In this document: one piece after another, positions 8,661 through 16,807 of the stretch | How the letters are laid out: each line of letters starts with the position of its first letter | How positions within the stretch are numbered: the stretch's first letter is position 1 | Origin: Rhodoferax lithotrophicus | GTDB lineage: Bacteria; Pseudomonadota; Gammaproteobacteria; Burkholderiales; Burkholderiaceae_C | Reading direction: 5' to 3' | Assembly (NCBI RefSeq): GCF_019973615.1 | Contig: NZ_AP024238.1 | Coordinates: forward strand, 1,860,001 to 1,924,000 | DNA: 64,000 nt | The notes under the pieces: generated by a model | Seen by the model: the letters and a program-made list of their open reading frames with translations, nothing else | Told to the model about the DNA's origin: nothing | Databases searched by the model: none | Position numbers and translations under genes: made by a program

Positions 8661-8753
8661 CGCCAGATAATAACGCTAGTAAGTTGCCGCTTTCGTTCGT
8701 CGTTCCAGACGGGCCGGTTATCCTTGCAGACTTGAGCAGAAGGGGTAGTTGTG

Positions 8754-9176
8754 ATGGGCTTTTCTAAGCAGGAACTTGAAAATCTGTATTCCGAACATGC
8801 TTGGAACGAAGGCAGACTGCGTCGCTCGTTTGCCAACAAACAAGAACTATACCTAATCAGCGATATTGTTAAAAACGTGGAAGTAGAGGGACTTTGGTTC
8901 TCAGTGTCCTTTGATCAGATTCATCAGGATGCCTACGATTTTGAGGTGCATGTATGCATCGAATTAGCATCTGACAAAAAGGAATTCTTAGCTTGGTTAT
9001 TTAAGGAGGGAAACCGCCGACCCTTGCATAAACCTGTCAGGGTTCCCGTTAAATATGGTTTCACTGCGCAAGCGAATCAACTTCTTACTGCCTGCATTGG
9101 TCTTATGTATGTATATAACGTTGCAGGTGTTGAATATCTAGAATATTACCCTGAAGGCATGAAGACCTGGAGGTAA
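8754..9176 (+). CDS. Hypothetical protein next to the restriction-modification pair
   Basis: A 140-residue acidic, aromatic-rich soluble protein, divergent from the nuclease gene. ATG 8754 is preferred to the GTG one codon upstream; AGAAGGGG sits at good distance. There is no HTH, so it does not look like a restriction controller (C) protein. AT-rich codon use matches the neighbouring restriction genes, implying joint acquisition. Function unknown. Confidence 0.6.
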   Translation: MGFSKQELENLYSEHAWNEGRLRRSFANKQELYLISDIVKNVEVEGLWFSVSFDQIHQDAYDFEVHVCIELASDKKEFLAWLFKEGNRRPLHKPVRVPVKYGFTAQANQLLTACIGLMYVYNVAGVEYLEYYPEGMKTWR

Positions 9177-9346
9177 ATGGCAAACCTCTTTATTATTTTC
9201 ATCTCAAAGGAAAATAATCTATGAGACTGCATTTTTGTTATTAATATTTTTATAGCAGCCAGTTAATGCTAACTATATATTGTCGATAGCCAGAACACCT
9301 CGATTTTTCGGCTGTCTAGCCTGTAGGGCTTGCTTGCAGGGGTCTT

Positions 9347-9562
9347 TCACCATTGCTCTGAATCATACGGTTCGGTCATTGCCACCGTTTTAGCACCCTC
9401 CGATTCAGCTTGCTGCCTGCCTTTGACAGGACGCACCCGAATATCGCCGCTGTCCATGAGCCGGATATGAACATGGTCACCCGACTTCAAACCGGCGGCC
9501 CCCAGCACTTGAGCTGGGATTCGGATGCCAACAGAATTGCCCCAGCGTGTTAATTTCTGCAT
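9347..9562 (-). CDS. AbrB/MazE/SpoVT-type antitoxin-like DNA-binding protein, without a toxin partner
   Basis: A 71-residue protein with a swapped-hairpin AbrB N-terminus (LTRWGNSVGIRIPAQVLGAAGLKSGD), typical of MazE-type antitoxins that bind their own promoter. The C-terminal tail (about 45-71) is the part that would bind a toxin. GGAGGTG before the ATG is an excellent ribosome binding site. Downstream on this strand only about 170 bases remain before the 8754 gene, with no toxin frame, so it is an orphan or the remnant of a pair. Confidence 0.75.
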   Translation of the reverse strand: MQKLTRWGNSVGIRIPAQVLGAAGLKSGDHVHIRLMDSGDIRVRPVKGRQQAESEGAKTVAMTEPYDSEQW

Positions 9563-9996
9563 ATTTCACCTCCAGTGATCTGCGTATAGCCAATGTATAG
9601 CAATGAAATTGCGACCAAGTAAGCTGGCCTGACAAGCCGTGTTGCATCGGTATGCATCTCTGTCGGCGTTCAAAGTAGCCCATGGATGGTGCCAGTTGGG
9701 ATCAGTTTGGCGCATGGCGACGATCCTCTTTTGCCGACCTCTGGTAATCAGTCAAGTACGACGAAAAGGCTCCAACACTGGCATGACGTGGAGGTGGGTA
9801 AATGCCGTCACACACGTCACACATCGGACACGTCTGTAACGTTGACCACACCTTTCACCAACAAGAGCCATCAGAAAGAGGCAGGCCAAAAGCCGTCACA
9901 TCCGTCACACAGCAGCGGAGGCAGGTCAAAAGCCATTACGCCCGCCAAAGAGTGGATGCAGGTAAATGCCGTCACACCCGTCACACCCGTCACAGG
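9563..9996. other. Gene-free stretch with repeat array
   Basis: No credible gene. The frames here mostly translate the GTCACA repeats (Val-Thr-Pro runs) and lack family features. The left part holds the antitoxin promoter region; the right part holds the repeat array at 9791-9996. Confidence 0.5.
9791..9996 (+). repeat. Iteron-like direct repeat array (GTCACA motif)
   Basis: Four imperfect copies of a roughly 32-bp unit with consensus GAGGCAGGTAAAAGCC then GTCACACCCGTCACAC lie at about 9791-9822, 9878-9910, 9918-9949 and 9955-9996. The last ends in three 9-bp units (GTCACACCC type). The array lies directly downstream of the replication initiator gene, and related motifs occur on its other side (11235-11325). 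This is the arrangement expected of initiator binding sites or an origin. Confidence 0.65.
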
Positions 9997-11043
9997 TTAC
10001 GCTTTGCCGCCTTCCCACCAGCGATTGAACAGGCCCTTGTCGCTACGCAGCTCTGACGGTAGCTTGTAAACCTTGTCGGCATCAAAGCGGTCTACAAAGC
10101 GATGCGCAAGCAGCGCCTGTTGCTTGAATGGACGTGTCAAATCGAACCCGCATTTCTTGGCCTTTTCTTGCGCTTTAGTCCAAGTGCCATTGCTCTTGAT
10201 AGGCTTTCCCTTCATCCAGTTGTCGATAACCCGCAGAGGCGCAGTGCTTGGTGTTGGCGTAACCAGTTCCTTGAGCGCGTCGAGGTCTTGCGGTAGAACC
10301 CCGCGCAAACCAGCTTCATGCATTCGTTTGTCCACCAGCCCCATGATGGCAGCCGGTTTGGCCCAGCCAGAGGCAAGGTGAAGTTCATCCTTTTTGAGTT
10401 GAGTGGCGGTGTACATGGTTTCCACCCGCATGTAGTTCTCAAGCTTAGTGGCCAAGGCATCCCATTTGGCCTGGTCAACGTGCTTTGGCTTCTTGGCAAA
10501 CTTGGTCACTTCCGGGTATAGACGCAGCGTTGACGTGCTCTTGGTATGGCCGACACGCACAACTCCCGGCATTTCAAAGGTGGCCCCGGCAATCTGCACA
10601 CGCCCCGGATACCGAATGACCAAACTCTGATAGATGGCAAGCTCGGCATCGTTAATTTCCGCAAGGTCTCGAAATGGATAGAGGTGCGTAACCTCAACCC
10701 GATGCACGGTCGGGTCTGGTTGCTCTGGAAAAGTAATACCCTTAATTGCTGCGAGTTTCTGGTGCAGAATATCAACAATGGCCTTCATCTGAACCGACTC
10801 GTTGAGCGACACCCAGGCGTTAAAACCGAAAAAAGTCGTCGTAGGTCCACCTGAGCACTTAATTGTTCCCTTTTTCATATTTATCGAAAACATCCAACCT
10901 GATTTATGCTTACCTACAGGACGAGAAAACAGGATGGTTTGATCAGCCTTTAGTGATTGCCTGACTTTATTCAAGCGCAGAAATTTGAACACCTTATCTG
11001 GTTCAAACTCGATTCCAGTAAAAATAAGGGTAATGTTGTCCAT
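9997..11043 (-). CDS. Phage/plasmid replication initiator, filamentous phage gene II/X-like
   Basis: A 348-residue protein resembling the II/X replication family of filamentous phages and small plasmids, which nick DNA to start rolling-circle replication. Seen are the N-terminal domain, HRVEVTHLYPF, a VRVGHTKSTSTLRLYPEVTKF segment like the conserved Tyr/Lys stretch of gene II proteins, and LENYMRVETMYTATQLKKDE. ATG 11043 is preferred over an upstream TTG (11052). It is the third gene of an AlpA / DUF3631 / Rep run on this strand. Assignment is by pattern memory; catalytic tyrosines were not verified. Confidence 0.65.
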   Translation of the reverse strand: MDNITLIFTGIEFEPDKVFKFLRLNKVRQSLKADQTILFSRPVGKHKSGWMFSINMKKGTIKCSGGPTTTFFGFNAWVSLNESVQMKAIVDILHQKLAAIKGITFPEQPDPTVHRVEVTHLYPFRDLAEINDAELAIYQSLVIRYPGRVQIAGATFEMPGVVRVGHTKSTSTLRLYPEVTKFAKKPKHVDQAKWDALATKLENYMRVETMYTATQLKKDELHLASGWAKPAAIMGLVDKRMHEAGLRGVLPQDLDALKELVTPTPSTAPLRVIDNWMKGKPIKSNGTWTKAQEKAKKCGFDLTRPFKQQALLAHRFVDRFDADKVYKLPSELRSDKGLFNRWWEGGKA

Positions 11044-11052
11044 GATGTGCAA

Positions 11053-11342
11053 TCTTGGTGGAAAATAATAATACTAGCCTACGATGTTATTCTGTGAAAA
11101 CCTATAACAGATACATAATCTGAACTTACCTAGAATAAACGGTCTAAAACGGTATAGTGCGAATGTTTAGTAAGCAGTGCTGATACTAACCCTCGAAATT
11201 ATTACTATTTCTGACTAGTGAAGTTAATAAACTGTCACTCCCGTCACAGTGTCATATGGAGTAAATGACCGACAAATAAAAATATCATCTGCGGTAGCCA
11301 ATTACTCTGTGACACCTGTGACGGCTTTTTGGGTTATGTATG
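11053..11342. other. AT-rich intergenic region between Rep and DUF3631 genes, possible origin
   Basis: Nearly 300 bases without a gene, AT-rich at 11060-11220, containing one direct and one inverted copy of the GTCACA motif (11235-11250 and 11308-11325). It probably contains the rep promoter and may be part of a replication origin. Confidence 0.45.
11235..11325. repeat. GTCACA motif copies flanking the Rep gene, opposite orientations
   Basis: GTCACTCCCGTCACAG at 11235-11250 matches the 9971-9995 array. TGTGACACCTGTGACGGC at 11308-11325 is its inverted form (15 of 18 bases match by eye). Confidence 0.6.
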
Positions 11343-13049
11343 CTACTCGTTGGTTACTTCATCTTGAACGCAGTAGCGTGCAAACGCGTCTTCAAACGAC
11401 TCACGGCTGTACCCGCGAACTTGTTTGCCGTCGATCCGGATTGGTTTCGGACTGACCTCAAAAAGCTCCAACATTTGCGCCATGCGAATCGGATTAATTG
11501 CCTTGTTCCCGTTCGAGGCAGACCATACGCCACCTTCAGACCCGCGCAGTTTTGCGGCTAATTCTGCACTGCTGATAGCCTTCAAATCGGCATCGTCAAA
11601 GATACGCTTGATGTCGCCAATAAGTTGCTCTCCGCTGTCGTCCGTGGCCTGCTGGAGGAGCACATTTGCAATAGATGCCGCACGAGCCTCTTTCTCGATG
11701 GTGTCTGAGATACATGCAGCAATGCGCAAGAGTGGCTCATAGTTGTCACGTGCCCTGTCATTGTTGACATCCAATGGAGCAATCAGCATCGCTTCAAATT
11801 CGTCGCTGTTGGCCTCACACCATTGCATCACCTCACGGCGCAAGTGGAGGCAGCTTTTTTTCTTCGACGTGACCCTGTCCTTCAGTTCATTTACGCCTTT
11901 GCGCTTCATACTGATAATAATGCTCCTGTCAAACACGGTCTCTGGTGGACGGCCAATCATGGCGTAGAGCTTGGCCCCATATGTTTTCCTGATAACAACT
12001 TGCCCTTGCTTACCTGTATGGGCGTTTCCAGCGGCATCCTCCACGCCACCGTTGATCAATCCGACTAGGTCTGGGTTGTTCTTGATGAACTGATCCAACT
12101 CGTCCAGTAGTGGGGTCTTGGATCCATCTGTGATGATTTCCAGCGCAGACTTGGTGACGAGCTTAGTATAGAAAGGGTCCTTGACCAAGTACGCACCAAG
12201 TTTGAGTCCCGTCGTCTTACCACACCGCCTTGCCGGTGCGCAAAATCCAAAGAGGGGCGCATGTTGCACCTTGTCAGTAAGGTAGGTAAAGAAAACGTAC
12301 AGCACAAAAAGTAGCGCGGCACCTTCCGACATGGAGCAGCACGAGAGAACCAGTGCCACCAATAATCGAACCAGGGTGTTCCCATTTATGCCGGTCTTCT
12401 TTGGGACAGGTTTTGCCTTGACTTCTTCGATTACCTCATTCTTTTTGATCAAGATGCATTCGTCGATTTTTTGCTTGACCTGTTTTGGTTTTGCCAAAAC
12501 CTTCTCGTAAAAACCTTTTTCCGGCGGAATAAGTTGGCACACATTCTTTGGCAACTTATTGCAATCAGGCTGCTGGTCTTCACAAATGACAACCATGGCA
12601 TCTGGAAACGCCTTGGCTAAGTTGATGGCAACATCCTCCGTGTTCTCCGGGTAGAGAGAAAAATGGGATGGGTAACCCGTGTTTTTTGCCAATGCCACTG
12701 CGGTTAAGAAATCTGATGTCACCAAGAAGATTTTGTTACCTGAACCAAAGCGAACAAAAAATCCTTCGGTCGCTTCCATTGAGATATACGCGAACTGATA
12801 GGTATCTGGTGCGCCGTTCTCAAACTTGACAGCCAGCCCATTACGAATCGACTTTGTTGCGTCTTTGATCGGAAAGACAGTCGCCCCGGTAAAGTCTTCG
12901 TCGCCACCCGGCAGGTTGCCCTCCCAGCGCGCAGTGACAGTGTCCAACGGATACAATTTTTCGATTGGATTTTTCTTGGTTTCATACCCAAGTTGATTCC
13001 AGATTTCCTCTGGTGAGAGCTTTGAAATACTGATGTCTTGACGTTTCAT
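11343..13049 (-). CDS. DUF3631-type ATPase with Toprim-like N-terminus (primase/helicase-like replication protein)
   Basis: A 568-residue protein. The N-terminal third looks like a Toprim-like nucleotide domain (FLVTSDFLTAVALAKNTGYP ... AMVVICEDQQPD). The centre has a hydrophobic stretch (about 225-260) and a Walker A (APARRCGKTTG) with a downstream LLDELDQFI Walker-B-like segment. The C-terminal third (YEPLLRIAACISDTIEKEARAA) matches DUF3631, common in phage and plasmid primase-helicases. AGGAG precedes the ATG. It lies 17 bases after the AlpA-like gene, probably as an operon. A role in replicating the excised element is inferred. Confidence 0.75.
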   Translation of the reverse strand: MKRQDISISKLSPEEIWNQLGYETKKNPIEKLYPLDTVTARWEGNLPGGDEDFTGATVFPIKDATKSIRNGLAVKFENGAPDTYQFAYISMEATEGFFVRFGSGNKIFLVTSDFLTAVALAKNTGYPSHFSLYPENTEDVAINLAKAFPDAMVVICEDQQPDCNKLPKNVCQLIPPEKGFYEKVLAKPKQVKQKIDECILIKKNEVIEEVKAKPVPKKTGINGNTLVRLLVALVLSCCSMSEGAALLFVLYVFFTYLTDKVQHAPLFGFCAPARRCGKTTGLKLGAYLVKDPFYTKLVTKSALEIITDGSKTPLLDELDQFIKNNPDLVGLINGGVEDAAGNAHTGKQGQVVIRKTYGAKLYAMIGRPPETVFDRSIIISMKRKGVNELKDRVTSKKKSCLHLRREVMQWCEANSDEFEAMLIAPLDVNNDRARDNYEPLLRIAACISDTIEKEARAASIANVLLQQATDDSGEQLIGDIKRIFDDADLKAISSAELAAKLRGSEGGVWSASNGNKAINPIRMAQMLELFEVSPKPIRIDGKQVRGYSRESFEDAFARYCVQDEVTNE

Positions 13050-13066
13050 TTTGAATACTCCTAAAG

Positions 13067-13789
13067 TTATATGGCTATCTGATTACTGTTGCGTTTGGAT
13101 ATAAGGTCACGCACCCAACCCAAAATCTCTGCCTCTATCCAGCGCACAGATGACCGGCGAGAGGTGCCAAGTCGCACGGGTTCTGGAAAGTCAGGTTGCG
13201 CGTAGATGAAGCTTTTCTTGAAGCCGGTGATGCGCTTCACGCGATGGATGTCAATCAGGGACAACTCAGGTGGTGCATCGTCCTGACGAACAACAGTCGC
13301 CTTTGCACAAACCTTATGAGCCAAGCGGGTGCGCTTGCCGTTCTTGCGGTCACTGTAGAAAACCCGTTTTGGGTGAATGACAATGGAAATACTGCCCACA
13401 GTCGGCGAAGTCTTGCCGTCAACACGCTTGTAGCTGCCGTCCGGGTACGTAAAGTGCAAAACATCAGGGCGGCGCGGGTCCTCAACGACGTAGGTGCGGC
13501 CATCTTGAGGGGCTGGCTTTAAGTGTTTGGCATACTCCGCGCCGACCAATACAGTTTTAGCCCCATGAGCCTTGATGTAATCAAGGATGGCAACTGATGA
13601 GTCCAGATGGGCATCAGGGACGAATTGGATGTCCTCGCGAGGCCATTTCCGCTTTGCCGGAAATCGAACCGCACTGACCATGGTTGAACGTTCTGTGCGG
13701 TTTAACGTTCCCGATTTGGTCTGATCAGAATGCTCTGTGCAAAGTAGGGCACTTTGCGGCACTAGATGAGTGAGATGATGAACTGACAA
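13067..13789 (-). CDS. AlpA-like regulator with long N-terminal extension
   Basis: The C-terminal 55 residues (RVKRITGFKKSFIYAQ ... VRWIEAEILGWVRDLI) form an AlpA/MerR-like winged HTH, as in regulators of P4-type integrase genes. The preceding 180 residues are of unknown family and may bind a partner; this fusion is unusual since AlpA proteins are normally about 70 residues. The start is uncertain: TTG 13789 has GGAGG five bases before it, TTG 13801 is longer, and ATG 13681 lacks a ribosome binding site. It is the first gene of the run with DUF3631 and Rep. Confidence 0.65.
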   Translation of the reverse strand: MSVHHLTHLVPQSALLCTEHSDQTKSGTLNRTERSTMVSAVRFPAKRKWPREDIQFVPDAHLDSSVAILDYIKAHGAKTVLVGAEYAKHLKPAPQDGRTYVVEDPRRPDVLHFTYPDGSYKRVDGKTSPTVGSISIVIHPKRVFYSDRKNGKRTRLAHKVCAKATVVRQDDAPPELSLIDIHRVKRITGFKKSFIYAQPDFPEPVRLGTSRRSSVRWIEAEILGWVRDLISKRNSNQIAI

Positions 13790-13801
13790 TTGCGCCTCCA
13801 A

Positions 13802-14104
13802 TCCTGGTTAAAGGGCTGGAAGGGCGCAGCGCCAACCAACCCCGTTTTGGGGAAAGTTGACACCACTCGGTCGAGTCCGCTACTGCTACGGAGTCTCGCC
13901 ATGCATTAACTGGCAACAGCTAATTGGAGCCTCGTCTATTCAGCGGTTGCTAAAGCAGCGACGAGGTGACCTCTTGCTTTAAGAGGTCAGGTGTTCAGAT
14001 TCTAGATTAGCTTGTTCATTTTGCCAAGCGCTGCCTTGAGTGCAGGCACATGACGCATCCTTGACGCTTGCCGATGTGGTCCTTCTGCACTGCCTGCGCT
14101 TTAG
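13802..14104. other. Gene-free stretch between AlpA-like and integrase genes
   Basis: About 300 bases with no credible gene. It should contain the promoter of the AlpA-DUF3631-Rep run. A perfect 8-bp hairpin (GACCTCTT / AAGAGGTC, 13968-13988) without a T run could be an operator or an mRNA structure downstream of the integrase. Confidence 0.45.
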
Positions 14105-15334
14105 TCAAGGTTGGCATTCTGACAACGCGAATGTCTCCCAATCCTTCATGAGGTTGACCCTGTTTACGAAAAAATCGCTTCTAAGGTATGCGGCGGCGAC
14201 CGCATCTGGCAGCCTGTGTGCAAGTGCCTGTTCGCACACCTGAAAGGGGTACTCAGTGCATTCGCCAGCCCAATTCCTGAATGTTGACCGCATCCCGTGT
14301 ACAGTGATGTCTGGCTGTTCCATTCTTCTGAGTAACATTGCCATGGACATGTTCGTCATGGCCTTGTCTTTCTTGCCGGAGATAAACACGAAGTTCTTGC
14401 CTGAAAATGGCTTGATGATGGTCAGGATTTGAAGAACGCGCCGCCCCAATGGCACTCTATGTTCAATGTTCGCCTTCATTCTGGCGGCTGGTATCGTCCA
14501 GACACCTTTGGTCAAGTCGAACTCTTCCCACTTGGCACCAACGACTTCACCTGTACGTGACGCGCACAAGATCAAAAACTCCAGCGCATACCTTGCCATG
14601 CCGCTCTCTGACTGCAAGGTCTTCATGAATGCTGGTAGCCTGTCATAGGGGAGTGATGCGTGGTGATTTTGGACCCCTGCACGCACCTTAGGCAGCAGGT
14701 ATTCCATGTGGCCCTTGAGTCGTGCCGGGTTATCGCCTTTTCGCCATCCGTTTACTGTCGCCCAGTCCAGTACGGATTCGATGCGGCCCCTCAAACGCGA
14801 GGCCGTTTCCCTCTTTGTCTGCCAAATTGGTGAAAGAATCCGAACAATGTCATCTGCATGGATGTCACTGATTGAACTCTTGCCAATAACAGGGAAGGCA
14901 TATTGAGTCAGCGTATTCGTCCACTGCTGCCCATGCTTGATGTTTTTCCACATTGGCCTTGAATACTCGATGAACTCCAGCGCGCAGGTTTCAAAGGTCT
15001 TGGCTTTGGCCAATTGCAGCTTTTCCTCTCGCACGGCTTCCTTCTTGGCTTGAGCTGGATCGACCCCTACAGTGCGGGCATCACGAAGCTCCTGCGCTTT
15101 CTCTCTGGCCTTTTGCAGGGATGTCGATGGGTATCCGCCAAGACCGACGCTCTTTGCCTTGCCATGATCCATGTACCGGAACAGCCAGCTTGCTGTGCCA
15201 CTTTTGGCGATACTCAGGTACAGCCCTTCGCCATCGCCAACCAAAGCGTTCTTTGCTTGTGGGCTAAACTGAAGGTCTTCGATTTCTCGGATTTTGGCTT
15301 TGATCTTGAGATCGGTTAGTTTGCGGATTGCCAT
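14105..15334 (-). CDS. P4-type tyrosine integrase (DUF4102 N-terminus)
   Basis: A 409-residue integrase. The N-terminal DUF4102 arm-binding domain (KLTDLKIKA ... GDGEGLYLSIAKSGTASWLFRY) is followed by a core-binding domain and a catalytic domain with ASRTGEV (catalytic Arg), HGMRSTFRNW (His and Arg) and HRLPDAVAAAYLRSDFF (His and nucleophile Tyr). ATG 15334 is chosen over GTG 15388 because the protein then begins MAIRKLTD, as in the family. The start lies about 190 bases from the right att copy and the gene reads inward. It should catalyse integration into tRNA-Ser(GCU). Confidence 0.93.
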   Translation of the reverse strand: MAIRKLTDLKIKAKIREIEDLQFSPQAKNALVGDGEGLYLSIAKSGTASWLFRYMDHGKAKSVGLGGYPSTSLQKAREKAQELRDARTVGVDPAQAKKEAVREEKLQLAKAKTFETCALEFIEYSRPMWKNIKHGQQWTNTLTQYAFPVIGKSSISDIHADDIVRILSPIWQTKRETASRLRGRIESVLDWATVNGWRKGDNPARLKGHMEYLLPKVRAGVQNHHASLPYDRLPAFMKTLQSESGMARYALEFLILCASRTGEVVGAKWEEFDLTKGVWTIPAARMKANIEHRVPLGRRVLQILTIIKPFSGKNFVFISGKKDKAMTNMSMAMLLRRMEQPDITVHGMRSTFRNWAGECTEYPFQVCEQALAHRLPDAVAAAYLRSDFFVNRVNLMKDWETFALSECQP

Positions 15335-15385
15335 GATGTGTATTTTGACCTGTGGATGTTTCGTTGAAGAACTTAACAACCTAGT

Positions 15386-15407
15386 CACATATCAAGGCAC
15401 ATATCAA
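15386..15407 (+). repeat. Tandem 10-bp direct repeat near attR, possible arm-type sites
   Basis: CACATATCAA occurs at 15386-15395 and again at 15398-15407, between the integrase start and attR. The position suits integrase arm-binding or excisionase sites. Confidence 0.4.
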
Positions 15408-15526
15408 TAGCGCGTGTTTCTGAGTGGACACTCTGGAAGTTGGCGAACTGATCATCCGCTGTAACCCGTTGATATGAATGAGCAACAAGGATTCATACGG
15501 ACTATGGCGGATTCACTTCATGCCGA

Positions 15527-15540
15527 CTCCGTTTCCGCCA
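15527..15540 (+). other. Right attachment site (attR core)
   Basis: CTCCGTTTCCGCCA is an exact copy of the tRNA-Ser 3' end (3853-3866). It marks the right boundary; the diguanylate cyclase gene beyond it belongs to the host chromosome. Confidence 0.8.
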
Positions 15541-15582
15541 ACACTGCGTTTGCAGACTTCCACAGAAGTCCAAAAACAAAGC

Positions 15583-15620
15583 AAAAAGCCCCGTAGCTCA
15601 ATAGGTTACGGGGCTTTTTT
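15583..15620 (-). terminator. Terminator of the diguanylate cyclase gene (bidirectional hairpin)
   Basis: AAAAAGCCCCGTA and TACGGGGCTTTTT form a strong stem with A and T runs on both sides. It lies just past the stop of the minus-strand 15658 gene. Confidence 0.8.
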
Positions 15621-15657
15621 GTTCGCCAACGTCCGTGGATGTTTGTTGAGTGCTACA

Positions 15658-16743
15658 TCACGCATGTTTGAGCACCGACACACGGTTGCGCCCTGCGGCT
15701 TTGGCGACATACATGGCCTCATCGGCCTGTTTTTGAAGGTGTTGCATGGTTTGCCCTGTTCCTGCACAGGCAGCAACGCCGATGCTGGCAGTGACCTTCA
15801 ATTGGCGGCCTCCTATATCGGGCATCGAGTCCTCAATCGCCTGGCGAATACTTTCTGCCACTTCGACCGCTGTTTCTGACGCTGTGGCTGGAAGAAAGAC
15901 GGAGAACTCTTCTCCACCAACCCGGCCCATCGCGTCACTTCGCCTGATACTTGATCGGACTGTGCTGGCAACAGCCTTGAGTACCCAATCACCAGCGGCG
16001 TGCCCATAGGTGTCATTGACTGCCTTGAAGTGGTCAAGGTCCAGGAACAACACCGAAAATCCCTCATTCTTGCGGCTGGCAGCGGCGATGAGCTGGTCAC
16101 AGCGTTCGTAATAGGCGCGTGCATTCATGACCCCTGTGAGGGGGTCATGTGTAGCCAGTTGATGTAGTTTGGTGTTGTACGCCTGCATTCGGGTGAAGTA
16201 GGAGATGGAGCGGTTGCTGTAGACGTGAAAAAACGCACCCATGTAAAGCATGGCCGCCATGTTGGTGGCCATTGCAGGTAGCGAATAAGGGTGTGAAAGG
16301 TGGGTGTTGCCCAATGTCAGGCCAGCACATGTGCCAAGGGTGATGAACCAGCCAACGCGTTTCCCCAGCAGTATGAATACCCCAGGGATGTTGACAAAAA
16401 ACCAGAGCAGTCGGAGCTCGTCTTCTGGTACATACATCAGGGCAGAGCTGTATTCAAGAAGGCAAATCGCTTCATATGTCCAGGCGACGGGTTTAAAGAG
16501 ATGTTTTCGGCCACGCAGCACAGCAAAAAGCAACATTGCAAGCGTGGAAAAAAACGCCATGGATCGCATGTGCGGGCCGCCCAAAGGATTGAGCTGTATG
16601 GAGTCAGCGACGATGAAAAACGAGGTGAACAGCGCCCCAAAGACCATCACCACGATCAGAAATTTGTACTGGAACTCTTGGTATTCTTCGCTCTCTTCAA
16701 AGGTCACTGAGCCGAAGAGGAGGTGCGGAAGTAGGGGTTTCAT
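15658..16743 (-). CDS. Membrane-bound diguanylate cyclase (GGDEF)
   Basis: A 361-residue protein making cyclic di-GMP from two GTP. The N-terminal half has about five or six membrane segments between residues 28 and 175. The GGDEF domain follows from about 195, with FLDLDHFKAVND and an active-site GGEEF at 276-280. RRSD at 267-270, five residues before it, is an intact RxxD inhibitory site, so product feedback is expected. No EAL domain is present. It stands alone between the integrated element and the efflux operon; the signal sensed is unknown. Confidence 0.92.
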   Translation of the reverse strand: MKPLLPHLLFGSVTFEESEEYQEFQYKFLIVVMVFGALFTSFFIVADSIQLNPLGGPHMRSMAFFSTLAMLLFAVLRGRKHLFKPVAWTYEAICLLEYSSALMYVPEDELRLLWFFVNIPGVFILLGKRVGWFITLGTCAGLTLGNTHLSHPYSLPAMATNMAAMLYMGAFFHVYSNRSISYFTRMQAYNTKLHQLATHDPLTGVMNARAYYERCDQLIAAASRKNEGFSVLFLDLDHFKAVNDTYGHAAGDWVLKAVASTVRSSIRRSDAMGRVGGEEFSVFLPATASETAVEVAESIRQAIEDSMPDIGGRQLKVTASIGVAACAGTGQTMQHLQKQADEAMYVAKAAGRNRVSVLKHA

Positions 16744-16807
16744 GTCATCTAGCGCAAGGCTATGTGGCGTAATTTCCGATACATCTTACCTCTGGTTCAG
16801 TTCAAAA

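Larger units (their letters stand above)
3867..15540. mobile_element. Integrated element (genomic island, about 11.7 kb) in tRNA-Ser(GCU)
   Basis: The segment lies between the tRNA-Ser 3' end and an exact 14-bp copy of it. A P4-type integrase reads inward from the right end. The cargo is accessory: a second tyrosine recombinase, a SmaI-like restriction-modification pair, an orphan antitoxin, a phage-type replication initiator, a DUF3631 ATPase, an AlpA-like regulator and several unknown genes. The 7-9.3 kb part is visibly more AT-rich than the core. None of the dispersed repeats found in the core were seen inside it. No transfer or virion genes are visible, so it is probably a mobilizable or satellite-type element, not a complete phage or ICE. 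Confidence 0.8.

Noticed and set aside
9791..9996. Possible CRISPR array
   Set aside because: Repeats are imperfect, spacing is irregular, there are no unique spacers of constant length and no cas genes.
9686..10069. Open frame with Val-Thr-Pro and His-Thr runs across the repeat array
   Set aside because: It mostly translates the GTCACA repeats, overlaps the end of the Rep gene on the other strand, has no ribosome binding site and no family likeness.
13968..13988. Hairpin as a terminator of the integrase gene
   Set aside because: The 8-bp stem is not followed by a T run on either strand.
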